DNA from: Acidobacteriaceae bacterium
Lineage (GTDB): Bacteria > Acidobacteriota > Terriglobia > Terriglobales > Acidobacteriaceae
DNA length: 64,000 nucleotides
Assembly: GCA_003134995.1 (NCBI GenBank)
Contig: PLDC01000029.1
Location: 1 to 64,000 of the forward strand
Direction: 5' to 3'
Of this stretch, positions 56,603-62,968 are shown in pieces. Each line of letters starts with the position of its first letter. The stretch's first letter is position 1. The notes beneath the pieces are model-generated. The model made no database searches, was not told the DNA's origin, and was given only the letters and a program-made list of their open reading frames with translations. The position numbers and the translations under genes were made by a program.

Positions 56603-57079
56603 ATGCCGCGCAGTAGTCCGGAAAAAACGTGGCCGCAGATAATCAAAGAGGTCACATCCTTCTATAGCGTGTGTGCGCTAGTCCTGCTCGTGGTGGGAGT
56701 TGCGTTCTCCGCGACGGCGGCCGCCGGAAAAGTTGACAGTCTAGGTTTTTTCGGGCTGCTGGTGTTCCTCGTTTTGCTCCTCTTCGCCTGCCTGCACCAC
56801 TCCCTCTACGAAAGCAAGCTCACCTTCCGTGTCCGGATATCGAAGTCGGTTGGCGACACGTTGCAGCCTTGGGAAGGAGTTGAAGTCAAGCTCGTTAAGA
56901 ATGGCCGACTCGTAGACACCAAGCAGACCGGCGACCAGGGAGAGGTAATGTTCTCGGAGTCCCTGAAACGGAGGGACGAACTGGAAATACGGGTAACCGG
57001 GGACGGAGGGAGCACGAAAACAGCGGCCCTCTACGCGGAAGGGCAAGTTCAGGTGGTCAAGTCAATCGTGCTAGCTTAA
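56603..57079 (+). CDS. Two-helix membrane protein with C-terminal beta domain
   Basis: A 158-aa protein with two hydrophobic helices (VCALVLLVVGVAFSATAAAG and FFGLLVFLVLLLFACLHHSL) followed by a soluble part with LTFRVRISKSVGDTLQPWEG, EVKLVKNGRLVDTKQTGDQG and ELEIRVTGDGGSTKTAALYA. The last part looks like a carboxypeptidase-regulatory or Big-like beta-sandwich. It is followed 10 bp later by the SUMF1 protein, so both are likely cotranslated or cotranscribed. Unknown function. Confidence 0.55.
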   Translation: MPRSSPEKTWPQIIKEVTSFYSVCALVLLVVGVAFSATAAAGKVDSLGFFGLLVFLVLLLFACLHHSLYESKLTFRVRISKSVGDTLQPWEGVEVKLVKNGRLVDTKQTGDQGEVMFSESLKRRDELEIRVTGDGGSTKTAALYAEGQVQVVKSIVLA

Positions 57080-57089
57080 GACGTTGAAT

Positions 57090-57800
57090 ATGGAACCGAC
57101 GAGAATTGGAAAGGACGGTGCGGAAATGATACTTGTGCCCTCGGGCTCTTTTGTCTATGGCATCACGGATTCTCAGCTAGAGCGGCTTGCAGGGGGCAAG
57201 AAGCGTGCGGAAATATTCCGACAAAGCTACTCAGAACTACAGCAAGACGTGATCCAACTACCCAGTTTCTACATCGACAAATATCTTGTGACGAACAAGC
57301 AATATCGTAAATTCATCAATGAGACAGACTATCCCAGGAAGCCCCGACTACTCGATTCAAGCATCTGGGGTGCAGATAAAAAGCCCGTAGTCGGAATTAT
57401 GTGGCGGGATGCACAAGCCTACGCGGAGTGGTGCGGCAAAAGACTGCCAGGCGAGCGCGAATGGGAGAAGGCGGCGCGAGGCGTGGACGGGAGACTTTAT
57501 CCGTGGGGGAGCGAGCCTATTCGTACCATGTGCAATTGCTTCGAGGCGGGTCTTGAGAGTACATCGGAAGTGGGCGCATTTCCGGCATCGGTCAGCCCCT
57601 ATGGCGTTCACGACATGGCAGGCAACGTGTGGGAAATGACCTCTGATCGATGGGACGATGAGTCCTATGTCATGCGGGGCGGAGCCTATCTGACCTATGT
57701 AAGCTTCTGTCGGGCAACTGCGAGATGGACTCCAAGCAGCCAGGAGCATGAAAAAGGCCCGAAATGGCTTGGGTTTCGTTGCGTCTGCGATCCAACATAA
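57090..57800 (+). CDS. SUMF1/formylglycine-generating-enzyme-fold protein
   Basis: A 236-aa C-type-lectin-like SUMF1 domain: EMILVPSGSFVYGITDSQLE, LPSFYIDKYLVTNKQYRKFI, YAEWCGKRLPGEREWEKAAR, GRLYPWGSEPIRTMCNC, SPYGVHDMAGNVWEMTSDRW and RGGAYLTYVSFCRATARWTP. The family's catalytic cysteine pair is incomplete: where formylglycine-generating enzymes have LCH..YC, this protein has LTYVSFC, so the first Cys is Thr. It is therefore unlikely to oxidise sulfatase cysteines. Such domains serve as binding modules in signalling, defence and DGR-variable proteins. No reverse transcriptase is nearby. Confidence 0.82.
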   Translation: MEPTRIGKDGAEMILVPSGSFVYGITDSQLERLAGGKKRAEIFRQSYSELQQDVIQLPSFYIDKYLVTNKQYRKFINETDYPRKPRLLDSSIWGADKKPVVGIMWRDAQAYAEWCGKRLPGEREWEKAARGVDGRLYPWGSEPIRTMCNCFEAGLESTSEVGAFPASVSPYGVHDMAGNVWEMTSDRWDDESYVMRGGAYLTYVSFCRATARWTPSSQEHEKGPKWLGFRCVCDPT

Positions 57801-57817
57801 CTGCGTCGAAGCCGCGT

Positions 57818-57851
57818 GCCCCACTGCTTCCTTCTTTTGCGAGAAGTGGGC
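57818..57851. repeat. Hairpin flanking the TA array, left copy
   Basis: GCCCCACTGCTTC and GAGAAGTGGGC form an imperfect stem. A related hairpin occurs at 60176-60211; the two bracket the TA genes from 57931 to 60156. Confidence 0.6.
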
Positions 57852-57930
57852 CCCCCGATCTCATCAATTCCTCCGGAGATTTTGTCGATGCACCCACTCT
57901 TTCCCGTACCCTACACCCCAGGAGCCAATC

Positions 57931-58041
57931 ATGACCATCGAAATCCGCGACGCATCCTTGGAGGCCAGAATCCGAAAGCAACTCCAAGCCACCGGCTCCA
58001 GCAGCGTCGAGGAAGTCCTGCTCCGCATGCTCGAAACCTAA
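57931..58041 (+). pseudogene. Truncated antitoxin-like ORF (36 aa), copy 1
   Basis: A 36-codon ORF, MTIEIRDASLEARIRKQLQ then ATGSSSVEEVLLRMLET, with AGGAGCC upstream of the ATG. The text matches the start of short ParD/VapB-like antitoxins of this group, which in my recollection continue for 40-50 more residues; here a TAA follows directly. The near-identical copy at 59145 supports common descent. It is either a truncated remnant or a very small antitoxin without a toxin. Confidence 0.55.
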
Positions 58042-58064
58042 CCCTCCCGCGTTGACCAGCACGA

Positions 58065-58070
58065 TATAAT
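58065..58070 (+). promoter_or_regulatory. -10 box TATAAT, 6 nt before the start codon
   Basis: TATAAT ends 6 nt before the ATG at 58077, implying a leaderless transcript. TTGACC upstream is only 7 bp away and so does not serve as the -35 for this box. Confidence 0.45.
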
Positions 58071-58076
58071 CACTTC

Positions 58077-58355
58077 ATGGCTGACCACGTGATCCACATT
58101 TCAGAGGCGGACGCCGCCAGCGATTTCGCTGGACTCTTGGCCCGTGTGCGCGCCGGTGCGGAGGTGGTTATCGAGAACGGCACGCTACCGGTGGCGGTGA
58201 TTCACGCGCCAGTCCCGTCGCGCCGAACGATTTCCGAGTGCATCGCGCTGCTCCCCGAAGACTCGACTGCGGTTATGGACGCTGACTTCGCCAAAGATGT
58301 AGAAGCGGCGATCGAGAGCCATCGCGAGCCGCTCTCACCACCCACATGGGAGTAA
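58077..58355 (+). CDS. Phd/YefM-like antitoxin
   Basis: A 92-aa antitoxin. VIHISEADAASDFAGLLARVRAGAEVVIENG (cut: ISEADAASDFAGLLARVRAG) is the Phd/YefM N-terminal DNA-binding fold; the C-terminal tail ALLPEDSTAVMDADFAKDVEAA is the toxin-binding part. It overlaps the VapC gene by 10 bp. TATAAT lies 6 nt from its ATG. Confidence 0.82.
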   Translation: MADHVIHISEADAASDFAGLLARVRAGAEVVIENGTLPVAVIHAPVPSRRTISECIALLPEDSTAVMDADFAKDVEAAIESHREPLSPPTWE

Positions 58356-58759
58356 TCCTCGATTCGAGCGTCCTCATCGCCGCCGAGCGGCAGGGGCAGA
58401 ACGCACGCCAGATGCTCTCCGCCATGGTTCGCAAGACGGGAGACACTGAGATTGCGCTCTCCGTTATCACTCTGCTGGAACTGGCCCATGGAATGGCCCG
58501 CGCCGATACGCGAGAAAGAAAATTGAAGCGCGAGCAGTTCATTCAGGAACTGATTGTGGCCCTGCCGATTTATCCGGTGACCACAACGATTGCCCTGCGC
58601 GTGGGCCAGATCGACGGCGCGAGCCAATCCAAAGGGATTCGCCTTCCGCTTGCCGATCTGTTGATCGGTGTGACGGCATTGGAACTGGGCTACGCCGTGG
58701 CAACCGGCAATCTGCGCCACTTCCAGAGGATTTCTGGAGTTACCGTGACGCAACTCTAG
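58346..58759 (+). CDS. VapC-type PIN-domain toxin
   Basis: A 137-aa PIN ribonuclease toxin: GVILDSSVLIAAERQGQ (first Asp), IALSVITLLELAHGMARADT (Glu), LPLADLLIGVTALELGYAVATGN (Asp, and the last acidic region in the ATGNLRHFQRI motif). All expected acidic positions are present. It is the partner of the Phd-like antitoxin. A short piece of a HigB-like toxin follows its stop codon in the same frame. Confidence 0.9.
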   Translation: MGVILDSSVLIAAERQGQNARQMLSAMVRKTGDTEIALSVITLLELAHGMARADTRERKLKREQFIQELIVALPIYPVTTTIALRVGQIDGASQSKGIRLPLADLLIGVTALELGYAVATGNLRHFQRISGVTVTQL

Positions 58760-58762
58760 ACG

Positions 58763-58807
58763 GCGCAGGGCGCTGCCCGCGACATTGACCTGATCGACTA
58801 TCACTGA
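58763..58807 (+). pseudogene. Remnant of a HigB toxin C-terminus
   Basis: After the VapC stop, the frame reads AQGAARDIDLIDYH and stops 9 bp before the HigA start codon. '..DI.LIDYH' is the usual end of HigB toxins, which precede HigA. Only about 14 codons remain, so the toxin is lost, apparently replaced by the VapC module. Confidence 0.6.
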
Positions 58808-58816
58808 GAGGCCAGA

Positions 58817-59104
58817 ATGCCCATGAAGAACCCGCCGCATCCCGGCGACCTGATAAGAACCGAAGTGATCGAAGCTCTTGGCCTCACCGTGTCGAAGGCG
58901 GCGGAGATTTTGCAAGTGCGCCGCGCTACGCTCTCCGACCTTGTGCACGGCAAGGCCGCGCTGACACCGGAAATGGCCCTGCGCATCGAAAAAGCCTTCG
59001 GCCCCGACATGGATCACCTTCTCCGCATGCAGCTCGCCTATGACGTGGCAAAAACGCGCGAGCAATCACGGGGTCTGTCGATCAAACGGTATGCGCCGGC
59101 CTGA
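58817..59104 (+). CDS. higA: HigA-type XRE antitoxin, orphan
   Basis: A 95-aa antitoxin: NPPHPGDLIRTEVIEALGLT, VSKAAEILQVRRATLSDLVHG (helix-turn-helix) and LTPEMALRIEKAFGPDMDHLLRMQLAYDVAK (cut: RIEKAFGPDMDHLLRMQLA). It is the HigA/VapI family. An intact higB is missing; only a C-terminal remnant is left just upstream. It may still act as a repressor or neutralise toxins elsewhere. A second ATG at 58823 is possible. Confidence 0.9.
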   Translation: MPMKNPPHPGDLIRTEVIEALGLTVSKAAEILQVRRATLSDLVHGKAALTPEMALRIEKAFGPDMDHLLRMQLAYDVAKTREQSRGLSIKRYAPA

Positions 59105-59144
59105 AGCAGCAATTCTGCATCCCCGCAAACCCAAGGAGCCAACC

Positions 59145-59273
59145 ATGACCATCGAAATCCGCGACGCATCGTTGGAGGTCAGAATCCGAAAGCAACTACA
59201 ATCCACCGGCTCCAGCAGCGTCGAGGAAGCGCTGCTCCGCTTGCTAGCAACTACGTCAGTTCTGTCATCCTGA
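59145..59273 (+). pseudogene. Truncated antitoxin-like ORF (42 aa), copy 2
   Basis: A near-repeat of the ORF at 57931: the first 34 residues differ in five places, then the reading runs into the family B repeat and ends LATTSVLSS. AAGGAGCC lies before the ATG. The repeat appears to have cut the gene. Together with the copy at 57931 it shows a duplicated segment of about 110 bp including the ribosome site. Confidence 0.6.
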
Positions 59274-59488
59274 GCGGAGTGGCTGCTTCGCGCTTCGCGA
59301 AGCAGCCGCGCAGTCGAAGGATCCCTTACCCGCGTGCAGTGATGCCGACCCCGCAGGGAGTTTCCACCAGTGCTCTCGACTGCTTCGGGAGAACTCCCTG
59401 AGACGGCGTCGGCAGTCCCGGCTCGGCAGGGGTCCTTCGACTGCGTTGTCGCTCGCTTCGCGACCGCCAACTCCGCCCAGGGATGACA
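59263..59488. repeat. Hairpin repeat, family B, long copy
   Basis: TGTCATCCTGAGCGGAGT at the left, an inner hairpin GGCTGCTTCGCG-C-TTCGCGAAGCAGCC, then CGCAGTCGAAGGATCCCT. About 100 bp of further material with partial symmetry is followed by the inverted counterpart GGGGTCCTTCGACTGCG and a last end CAGGGATGACA. It is a compound, roughly palindromic 226-bp unit between an antitoxin remnant and relB. Confidence 0.8.
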
Positions 59489-59491
59489 AAA

Positions 59492-59521
59492 TTCAAGAAT
59501 GTAATTCAAATGAAGTACAAT
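59492..59521 (+). promoter_or_regulatory. relB promoter with inverted repeat
   Basis: TTCAAG (59492-59497), 18 bp, then TACAAT (59516-59521). The imperfect palindrome TGTAATTC-AAAT-GAAGTACA (59500-59519) covers the spacer and -10, as expected for an autoregulated antitoxin operon. Confidence 0.5.
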
Positions 59522-59537
59522 GGGGCAGGAGCCTTCC

Positions 59538-59834
59538 ATGACCGCAAACGCCTTAGTCCAAACCCGCATCGATCCCGCTGTAAAAGAGCGTGCCGCGGAA
59601 GTTCTCGAAGAATTGGGGATCACCGTCTCCGAAGCGGTGCGCATTCTATTGACGCGAACCGCCAAGGAAGGCGCGCTCCCATTCGAACTGACTGCCGACG
59701 CTGCCGCCCATGACGCTTGGTTCCGCGCCAAGGTACAAGAAGCGTTGAGCGATCCACGCCCCGCCATCCCGCACAAAAAGGTCGAAGCACATTTCGCAAA
59801 AAGAAGAGCGGTCGCGATGCGCAAAGCGCGATAA
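59538..59834 (+). CDS. RelB/DinJ-family antitoxin
   Basis: A 98-aa antitoxin. ALVQTRIDPAVKERAAEVLEELGITVSEAVRILLTR (cut: RIDPAVKERAAEVLEELGIT) is the ribbon-helix-helix of RelB/DinJ, followed by PFELTADAAAHDAWFRAKVQ, the toxin-binding tail. AGGAG precedes the ATG at 59538. It overlaps nothing; the RelE-like gene starts 6 bp after its stop codon. Confidence 0.88.
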   Translation: MTANALVQTRIDPAVKERAAEVLEELGITVSEAVRILLTRTAKEGALPFELTADAAAHDAWFRAKVQEALSDPRPAIPHKKVEAHFAKRRAVAMRKAR

Positions 59835-59840
59835 TCATTC

Positions 59841-60156
59841 ATGCGGAAACGCCTCCGGCTGGAATGGTCCGCCTACGCCCAGACCGACCGCGATGCGATC
59901 TTCGATTACATCGAGGCTGACAGCCCGAAGGCCGCCATTGCCGTAGACGAACGCATTCGTGAGCAGGTCGAAACCTTAGCGCGGTTCCCGGAGAGCGGAC
60001 GCCCCGGCCGCATTGAGGGCACGCGCGAAACTAGTTATTAGCCGCACGCCCTATATCGTCGCTTACCGCATCACGGGGAACACTCTCCGGATCCTGCGGG
60101 TGCTGCACGGTGCCAGGCGTTGGCCCGAGGATATGTCCGAAAAGTCGGAAGAATAA
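59841..60156 (+). pseudogene. RelE/ParE-family toxin, frameshifted
   Basis: The reading starts RLEWSAYAQTDRDAIFDYIE and runs to RPGRIEGTRE, then stops at 60041. One extra A in the AAA at 60028-60030 causes this: in the next frame the sequence continues LVISRTPYIVAYRITGNTLR and then ILRVLHGARRWPED, ending at 60156. That is the usual C-terminal half of RelE/ParE toxins (with VLHGARRWP). If the lesion is real the toxin is dead while its antitoxin is intact. Confidence 0.85.
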
Positions 60157-60175
60157 AGTACGACGCGGATGCCCG

Positions 60176-60211
60176 GGCCCCACTTCCCGCTAGCCTCGCG
60201 AGAAGTGGGCC
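60176..60211. repeat. Hairpin flanking the TA array, right copy
   Basis: GGCCCCACTTC and GAGAAGTGGGCC pair as a stem with a short loop. It matches the hairpin at 57818 and sits just after the RelE gene. Confidence 0.6.
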
Positions 60212-60232
60212 TGATCATTTAACTCATGACTT

Positions 60233-60667
60233 CTACTTCGCAGGAATCAAATCGAACTCGCCCGACCCCTCCTCATAGAACAGCGCGCCCTCTTTTTTAT
60301 CGCCGCCGCTCCAGTGTTTATGCCCGCCCGGGACGCGTATAAAATCTCCCGCACCGACACGCTTTTCGCCGGCGTCGTCTTTGTAAAGATATGCCCCCTT
60401 GATAACCACGATCCACGTGTCATTCGTATGTGAGTGCATACCGTTGTCCTGTCCGGGATCGAACTTGCCGAAGGTCGCGTGTGCGCCCTGATCGGCATCG
60501 CCCCAGATCGCCGCCGCCGATACGCCTTTGGCGCGTGGCTTGTAGTCGGCTTTAGCGGAGGAAGCAAAAATTACCTTATCCTCGCTTTTCTGTCCCTGAA
60601 CCCGTCCCAGTGACCACGCACCGATGATCGTCACTGCCATTGCAAACACAAAAAGAGATCGCTTCAT
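60233..60667 (-). CDS. Secreted cupin-domain protein
   Basis: A 144-aa exported cupin (signal FVFAMAVTIIGAWSLGRVQG). The core is QDNGMHSHTNDTWIVVIKGAYL (HxH metal ligands) followed by RVGAGDFIRVPGGHKHWSGGD (third His). It is related in type to the cupin at 50921. The ATG at 60667 has AAGGAGAAGTG upstream. A long hairpin lies about 110 bp upstream (60775). Confidence 0.85.
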   Translation of the reverse strand: MKRSLFVFAMAVTIIGAWSLGRVQGQKSEDKVIFASSAKADYKPRAKGVSAAAIWGDADQGAHATFGKFDPGQDNGMHSHTNDTWIVVIKGAYLYKDDAGEKRVGAGDFIRVPGGHKHWSGGDKKEGALFYEEGSGEFDLIPAK

Positions 60668-60774
60668 TCACTTCTCCTTGCTTACCGTAGTTTCTAGATT
60701 TCACCCCAAGACCCACGCATTCTACACGCCGCGTGCGCAACGGCCATGCCTTCGGCCCAATTTGCTCCAGGCTA

Positions 60775-60815
60775 CCCCGTCCTTGTCTCGCCTTTTCATG
60801 CGAGACAGGGCGGGG
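60775..60815. repeat. Long hairpin in the cupin-ASCH spacer
   Basis: CCCCGTCCTTGTCTCGC and GCGAGACAGGGCGGGG form a long stem around CTTTTCAT. It is in the 271-bp divergent spacer 60668-60938, where no gene is seen. Its role is open; it could be an RNA stem in the cupin leader. Confidence 0.55.
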
Positions 60816-60938
60816 AATTTGATTTCCTACGGATCGTCCCAACCCAGCCGCGCATCGGGCGCGTGAATCCAGCGCGCCAACTCGGCCTCGTCGAAAATGC
60901 CCGGGTATAATCGCAGCTCGCAGTGTTCAGAGAAGTCT

Positions 60939-61250
60939 ATGGTCTTCGCAAAGCGTCTTCGCGATGGGGTAATTCGCGGCGACATCACTTGCAGCGTCAG
61001 GATTTGGACAAGGCCCCATGTCACGGAAGGCCGCCGCTATCGCATGGGAGACGGCGAGATCGAAATCGAATCGGTCACGCCAATCGGGTTTCCGGATATC
61101 ACTCCCGAACTGGCGCGGGAATCCGGCTTTCTTGGCGTCCTCGACCTGCTCAAGGTTGCCAAGCACGGGAAAGGCAACAACATATACCTGATTCGATTTC
61201 ACTACATTCCGCCTCGCGGGAAACGCAAAAGCGGATCGAACAAAAAGTAG
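60939..61250 (+). CDS. ASCH/PUA-like domain protein
   Basis: A 103-aa single-domain protein. MVFAKRLRDGVIRGDITCSV, RIWTRPHVTEGRRYRMGDGE and IGFPDITPELARESGFLGVL are the pattern of ASCH (PUA-superfamily) proteins, RNA-binding folds often found near TA or defence genes. The ATG at 60939 is chosen over the frame start at 60897 by family length. TATAAT lies at about 60905. Function unknown; a role as RNA binder is inference. Confidence 0.7.
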   Translation: MVFAKRLRDGVIRGDITCSVRIWTRPHVTEGRRYRMGDGEIEIESVTPIGFPDITPELARESGFLGVLDLLKVAKHGKGNNIYLIRFHYIPPRGKRKSGSNKK

Positions 61251-61289
61251 AAAGAAGAGCGTCTCGTAGGTCCGATATGCCGAGGATGA

Positions 61290-61329
61290 TTGACATGTTC
61301 GCCACATGAAAGTATGTTGGGAACATGTC
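61290..61329 (+). promoter_or_regulatory. vapB promoter with inverted repeat GACATGTTC/GAACATGTC
   Basis: TTGACA (61290-61295), a 17-bp spacer, TATGTT (61313-61318), then 6 nt to the ATG at 61325. A perfect 9-bp inverted repeat lies at 61292-61300 and 61321-61329, one arm over the -35 and one over the start codon. A leaderless transcript under VapBC control is the likely reading. Confidence 0.7.
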
Positions 61330-61555
61330 AAAGATGATCCAGCTCCGTAACGTGCCTGACTCCCTGCATCGCAGCCTGAAGGCCCGCGCCGCCATCGCAG
61401 GCATGTCGCTCTCGGACTATCTGCTTACAGAAATTAAAGAGATCGCCGAGCGGCCGACTCTGGCGGAATTGCGCGATCGTTTACACAATCGCAAAGCCGT
61501 GACACTCTCACTCGATACCGCGCGCCTCGTGCGCGAAGAGCGCGAAGCCCGGTGA
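61325..61555 (+). CDS. vapB: VapB/FitA-type antitoxin
   Basis: A 76-aa ribbon-helix-helix antitoxin: IQLRNVPDSLHRSLKARAAIAGMSLSDYLL (cut: IQLRNVPDSLHRSLKARAAI) is the FitA-like fold and LAELRDRLHNRKAVTLSLDTA the toxin-binding tail. Its end overlaps the vapC start by 4 bp (GTGA). Start is leaderless by promoter spacing. Confidence 0.9.
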   Translation: MSKMIQLRNVPDSLHRSLKARAAIAGMSLSDYLLTEIKEIAERPTLAELRDRLHNRKAVTLSLDTARLVREEREAR

Positions 61556-61956
61556 TCGTTCTGGATGCGTCTGCGGCGATTGACTGGCTCCTGCAGACCG
61601 CTGTGGGAAAGCAAATCGAAAAGCGAATTTACTCGCGCAGAGAATCACTTCACGCTCCGCACCTTCTGGATCTGGAGGTCGCCCGTGTTCTGCGGCGGTT
61701 GGAGCAGCAAGATGTGATCTTTCCCCAACGCGCCGATCAGGCGATTCAGGATTTAATAGACCTTCGGATCATTCGTTATCCGCACTTCATCTTCCTGCCG
61801 CGCATCCAGAGGCTTCGGTATCAACTGGCGGCTTACGACGCGGCCTACGTTGCCCTTACAGAAAAGCTCGGCGCCACGCTTCTTACCCGTGATGCTCGCC
61901 TCGCCGCCGCTTGCTCCTCGGTTTCAGCACGTGGAGTGAATGTCGAGCTGTTCTGA
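61552..61956 (+). CDS. vapC: VapC-type PIN-domain toxin
   Basis: A 134-aa PIN ribonuclease. IVLDASAAIDWLLQTAVG (first Asp), LHAPHLLDLEVARVLRRLE (Glu), YQLAAYDAAYVALTEKLGATLLTRDARLAAA (Asp, DAAYVALTEKLGATLLTRD) give all acidic residues. GTG start overlapping vapB. Complete module with the antitoxin. Confidence 0.93.
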   Translation: MIVLDASAAIDWLLQTAVGKQIEKRIYSRRESLHAPHLLDLEVARVLRRLEQQDVIFPQRADQAIQDLIDLRIIRYPHFIFLPRIQRLRYQLAAYDAAYVALTEKLGATLLTRDARLAAACSSVSARGVNVELF

Positions 61957-62302
61957 TTGCTCCAGGCCGCCCCGTCAAGAATTTTCGGCCCATTCTCGCG
62001 CGCAAAACAAAACGCCCCAGACTCATTCGAGTCGTGGGACGTATGTCGATCAGCCCTCCCCCAAGTGCTGCTCAATTAGGAGACTAAACTTAAGCCGCGT
62101 ATTGGTAAATGGCCAGTTCGGGCCATTGCTTTCACCTAAGTAACCCACAATGGTAACCTGCGTTCTCGGTGTCATCCAGAAGACCTGACCGGCCGACAGC
62201 TCCGTTTCGGATGACGGAAAGAATTGACAATCTCATGACAAGCGCCGCGAGGCCGGATCGTTTATCCTTAGTGTGACCCTAAGTGATCATCAAAGGAGCG
62301 TT
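61957..62302. other. 346-bp spacer, no gene
   Basis: Holds a perfect 7-bp stem AATGGCC-AGTTCG-GGCCATT (62108-62127) that may end the vapBC transcript, a second hairpin near 62013-62040 whose minus-strand side ends in Ts, and AAAGGAG before the peroxiredoxin ATG. Also GTCATCC..GGATGAC (62170-62218), reminiscent of the repeat ends. Confidence 0.45.
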
Positions 62303-62836
62303 ATGAAAATTTTCTCCCTGCTTCTCGCGATTTTGCTGTTTGCTTCACTCTCTGCCATTGCTGCCGATCAGCCTCAGCCTCCCGCCGCGGGCGCGCAAGC
62401 CCCGGCTTTCTCGTTGCCCAGTCAGGAAGGCACACAGGTTTCTCTCGATCAATATAAAGGGAAGTGGGTTGTGCTTTATTTCTATCCCAAGGATTTCACT
62501 TCCGGCTGCACGATTGAAGCGCACAACTTTCAGCGTGACATCGACAAGTACACGCAGAAGAACGCGGTGATTCTCGGCGTCAGCGTCGACAATGTCGATT
62601 CGCACAAGGGTTTCTGCACGAAAGAAGGATTGAACTTTAAATTACTCGCCGATCCCGATCATGAGGTCGTCCAACAGTACGGTTCGATCATGGAATACAA
62701 CGGAATGACACTGGCCGCACGCAATACGTTCCTGATCGATCCGTCTGGTGTGATCAGGAAGGTTTATCTGAAGGTGAGCCCGCAAGGCCACAGCGACGAA
62801 GTGCTGGCCGATCTGCAGCAACTGCAAGCGAAGTAA
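62303..62836 (+). CDS. Secreted peroxiredoxin (Bcp/PrxQ-like)
   Basis: A 177-aa exported thiol peroxidase: signal FSLLLAILLFASLSAIAA, then APAFSLPSQEGTQVSLDQYK and WVVLYFYPKDFTSGCTIEAHN with the peroxidatic Cys in SGCT, and FLIDPSGVIRKVYLKVSPQG. The second Cys position of PrxQ (five residues on) is H, so it probably needs an external thiol. AAAGGAGCG precedes the ATG at 62303. Confidence 0.9.
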   Translation: MKIFSLLLAILLFASLSAIAADQPQPPAAGAQAPAFSLPSQEGTQVSLDQYKGKWVVLYFYPKDFTSGCTIEAHNFQRDIDKYTQKNAVILGVSVDNVDSHKGFCTKEGLNFKLLADPDHEVVQQYGSIMEYNGMTLAARNTFLIDPSGVIRKVYLKVSPQGHSDEVLADLQQLQAK

Positions 62837-62968
62837 TAGCATTCTCGCTTCTTGTTTCCCTTGGAAGCCGCGATCGGTGCGGGGAGAAGTAAGGAGCCGG
62901 GAACGTCCCTGACAAAACAGACCGGGGACATTCCGGCACCCGCCATTTATTTTCGATCAGGAATTCAC

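Noticed and set aside
57640-57800. SUMF1 C-terminus as a diversity-generating retroelement variable region
   Set aside because: No reverse transcriptase, template repeat or A-rich pattern is visible in the window.
60827-60945. Minus-strand frame ending WIHAPDARLGWDDP, considered as part of a gene
   Set aside because: It runs through the ASCH gene's start on the other strand and lacks a ribosome site; it seems a shadow frame.
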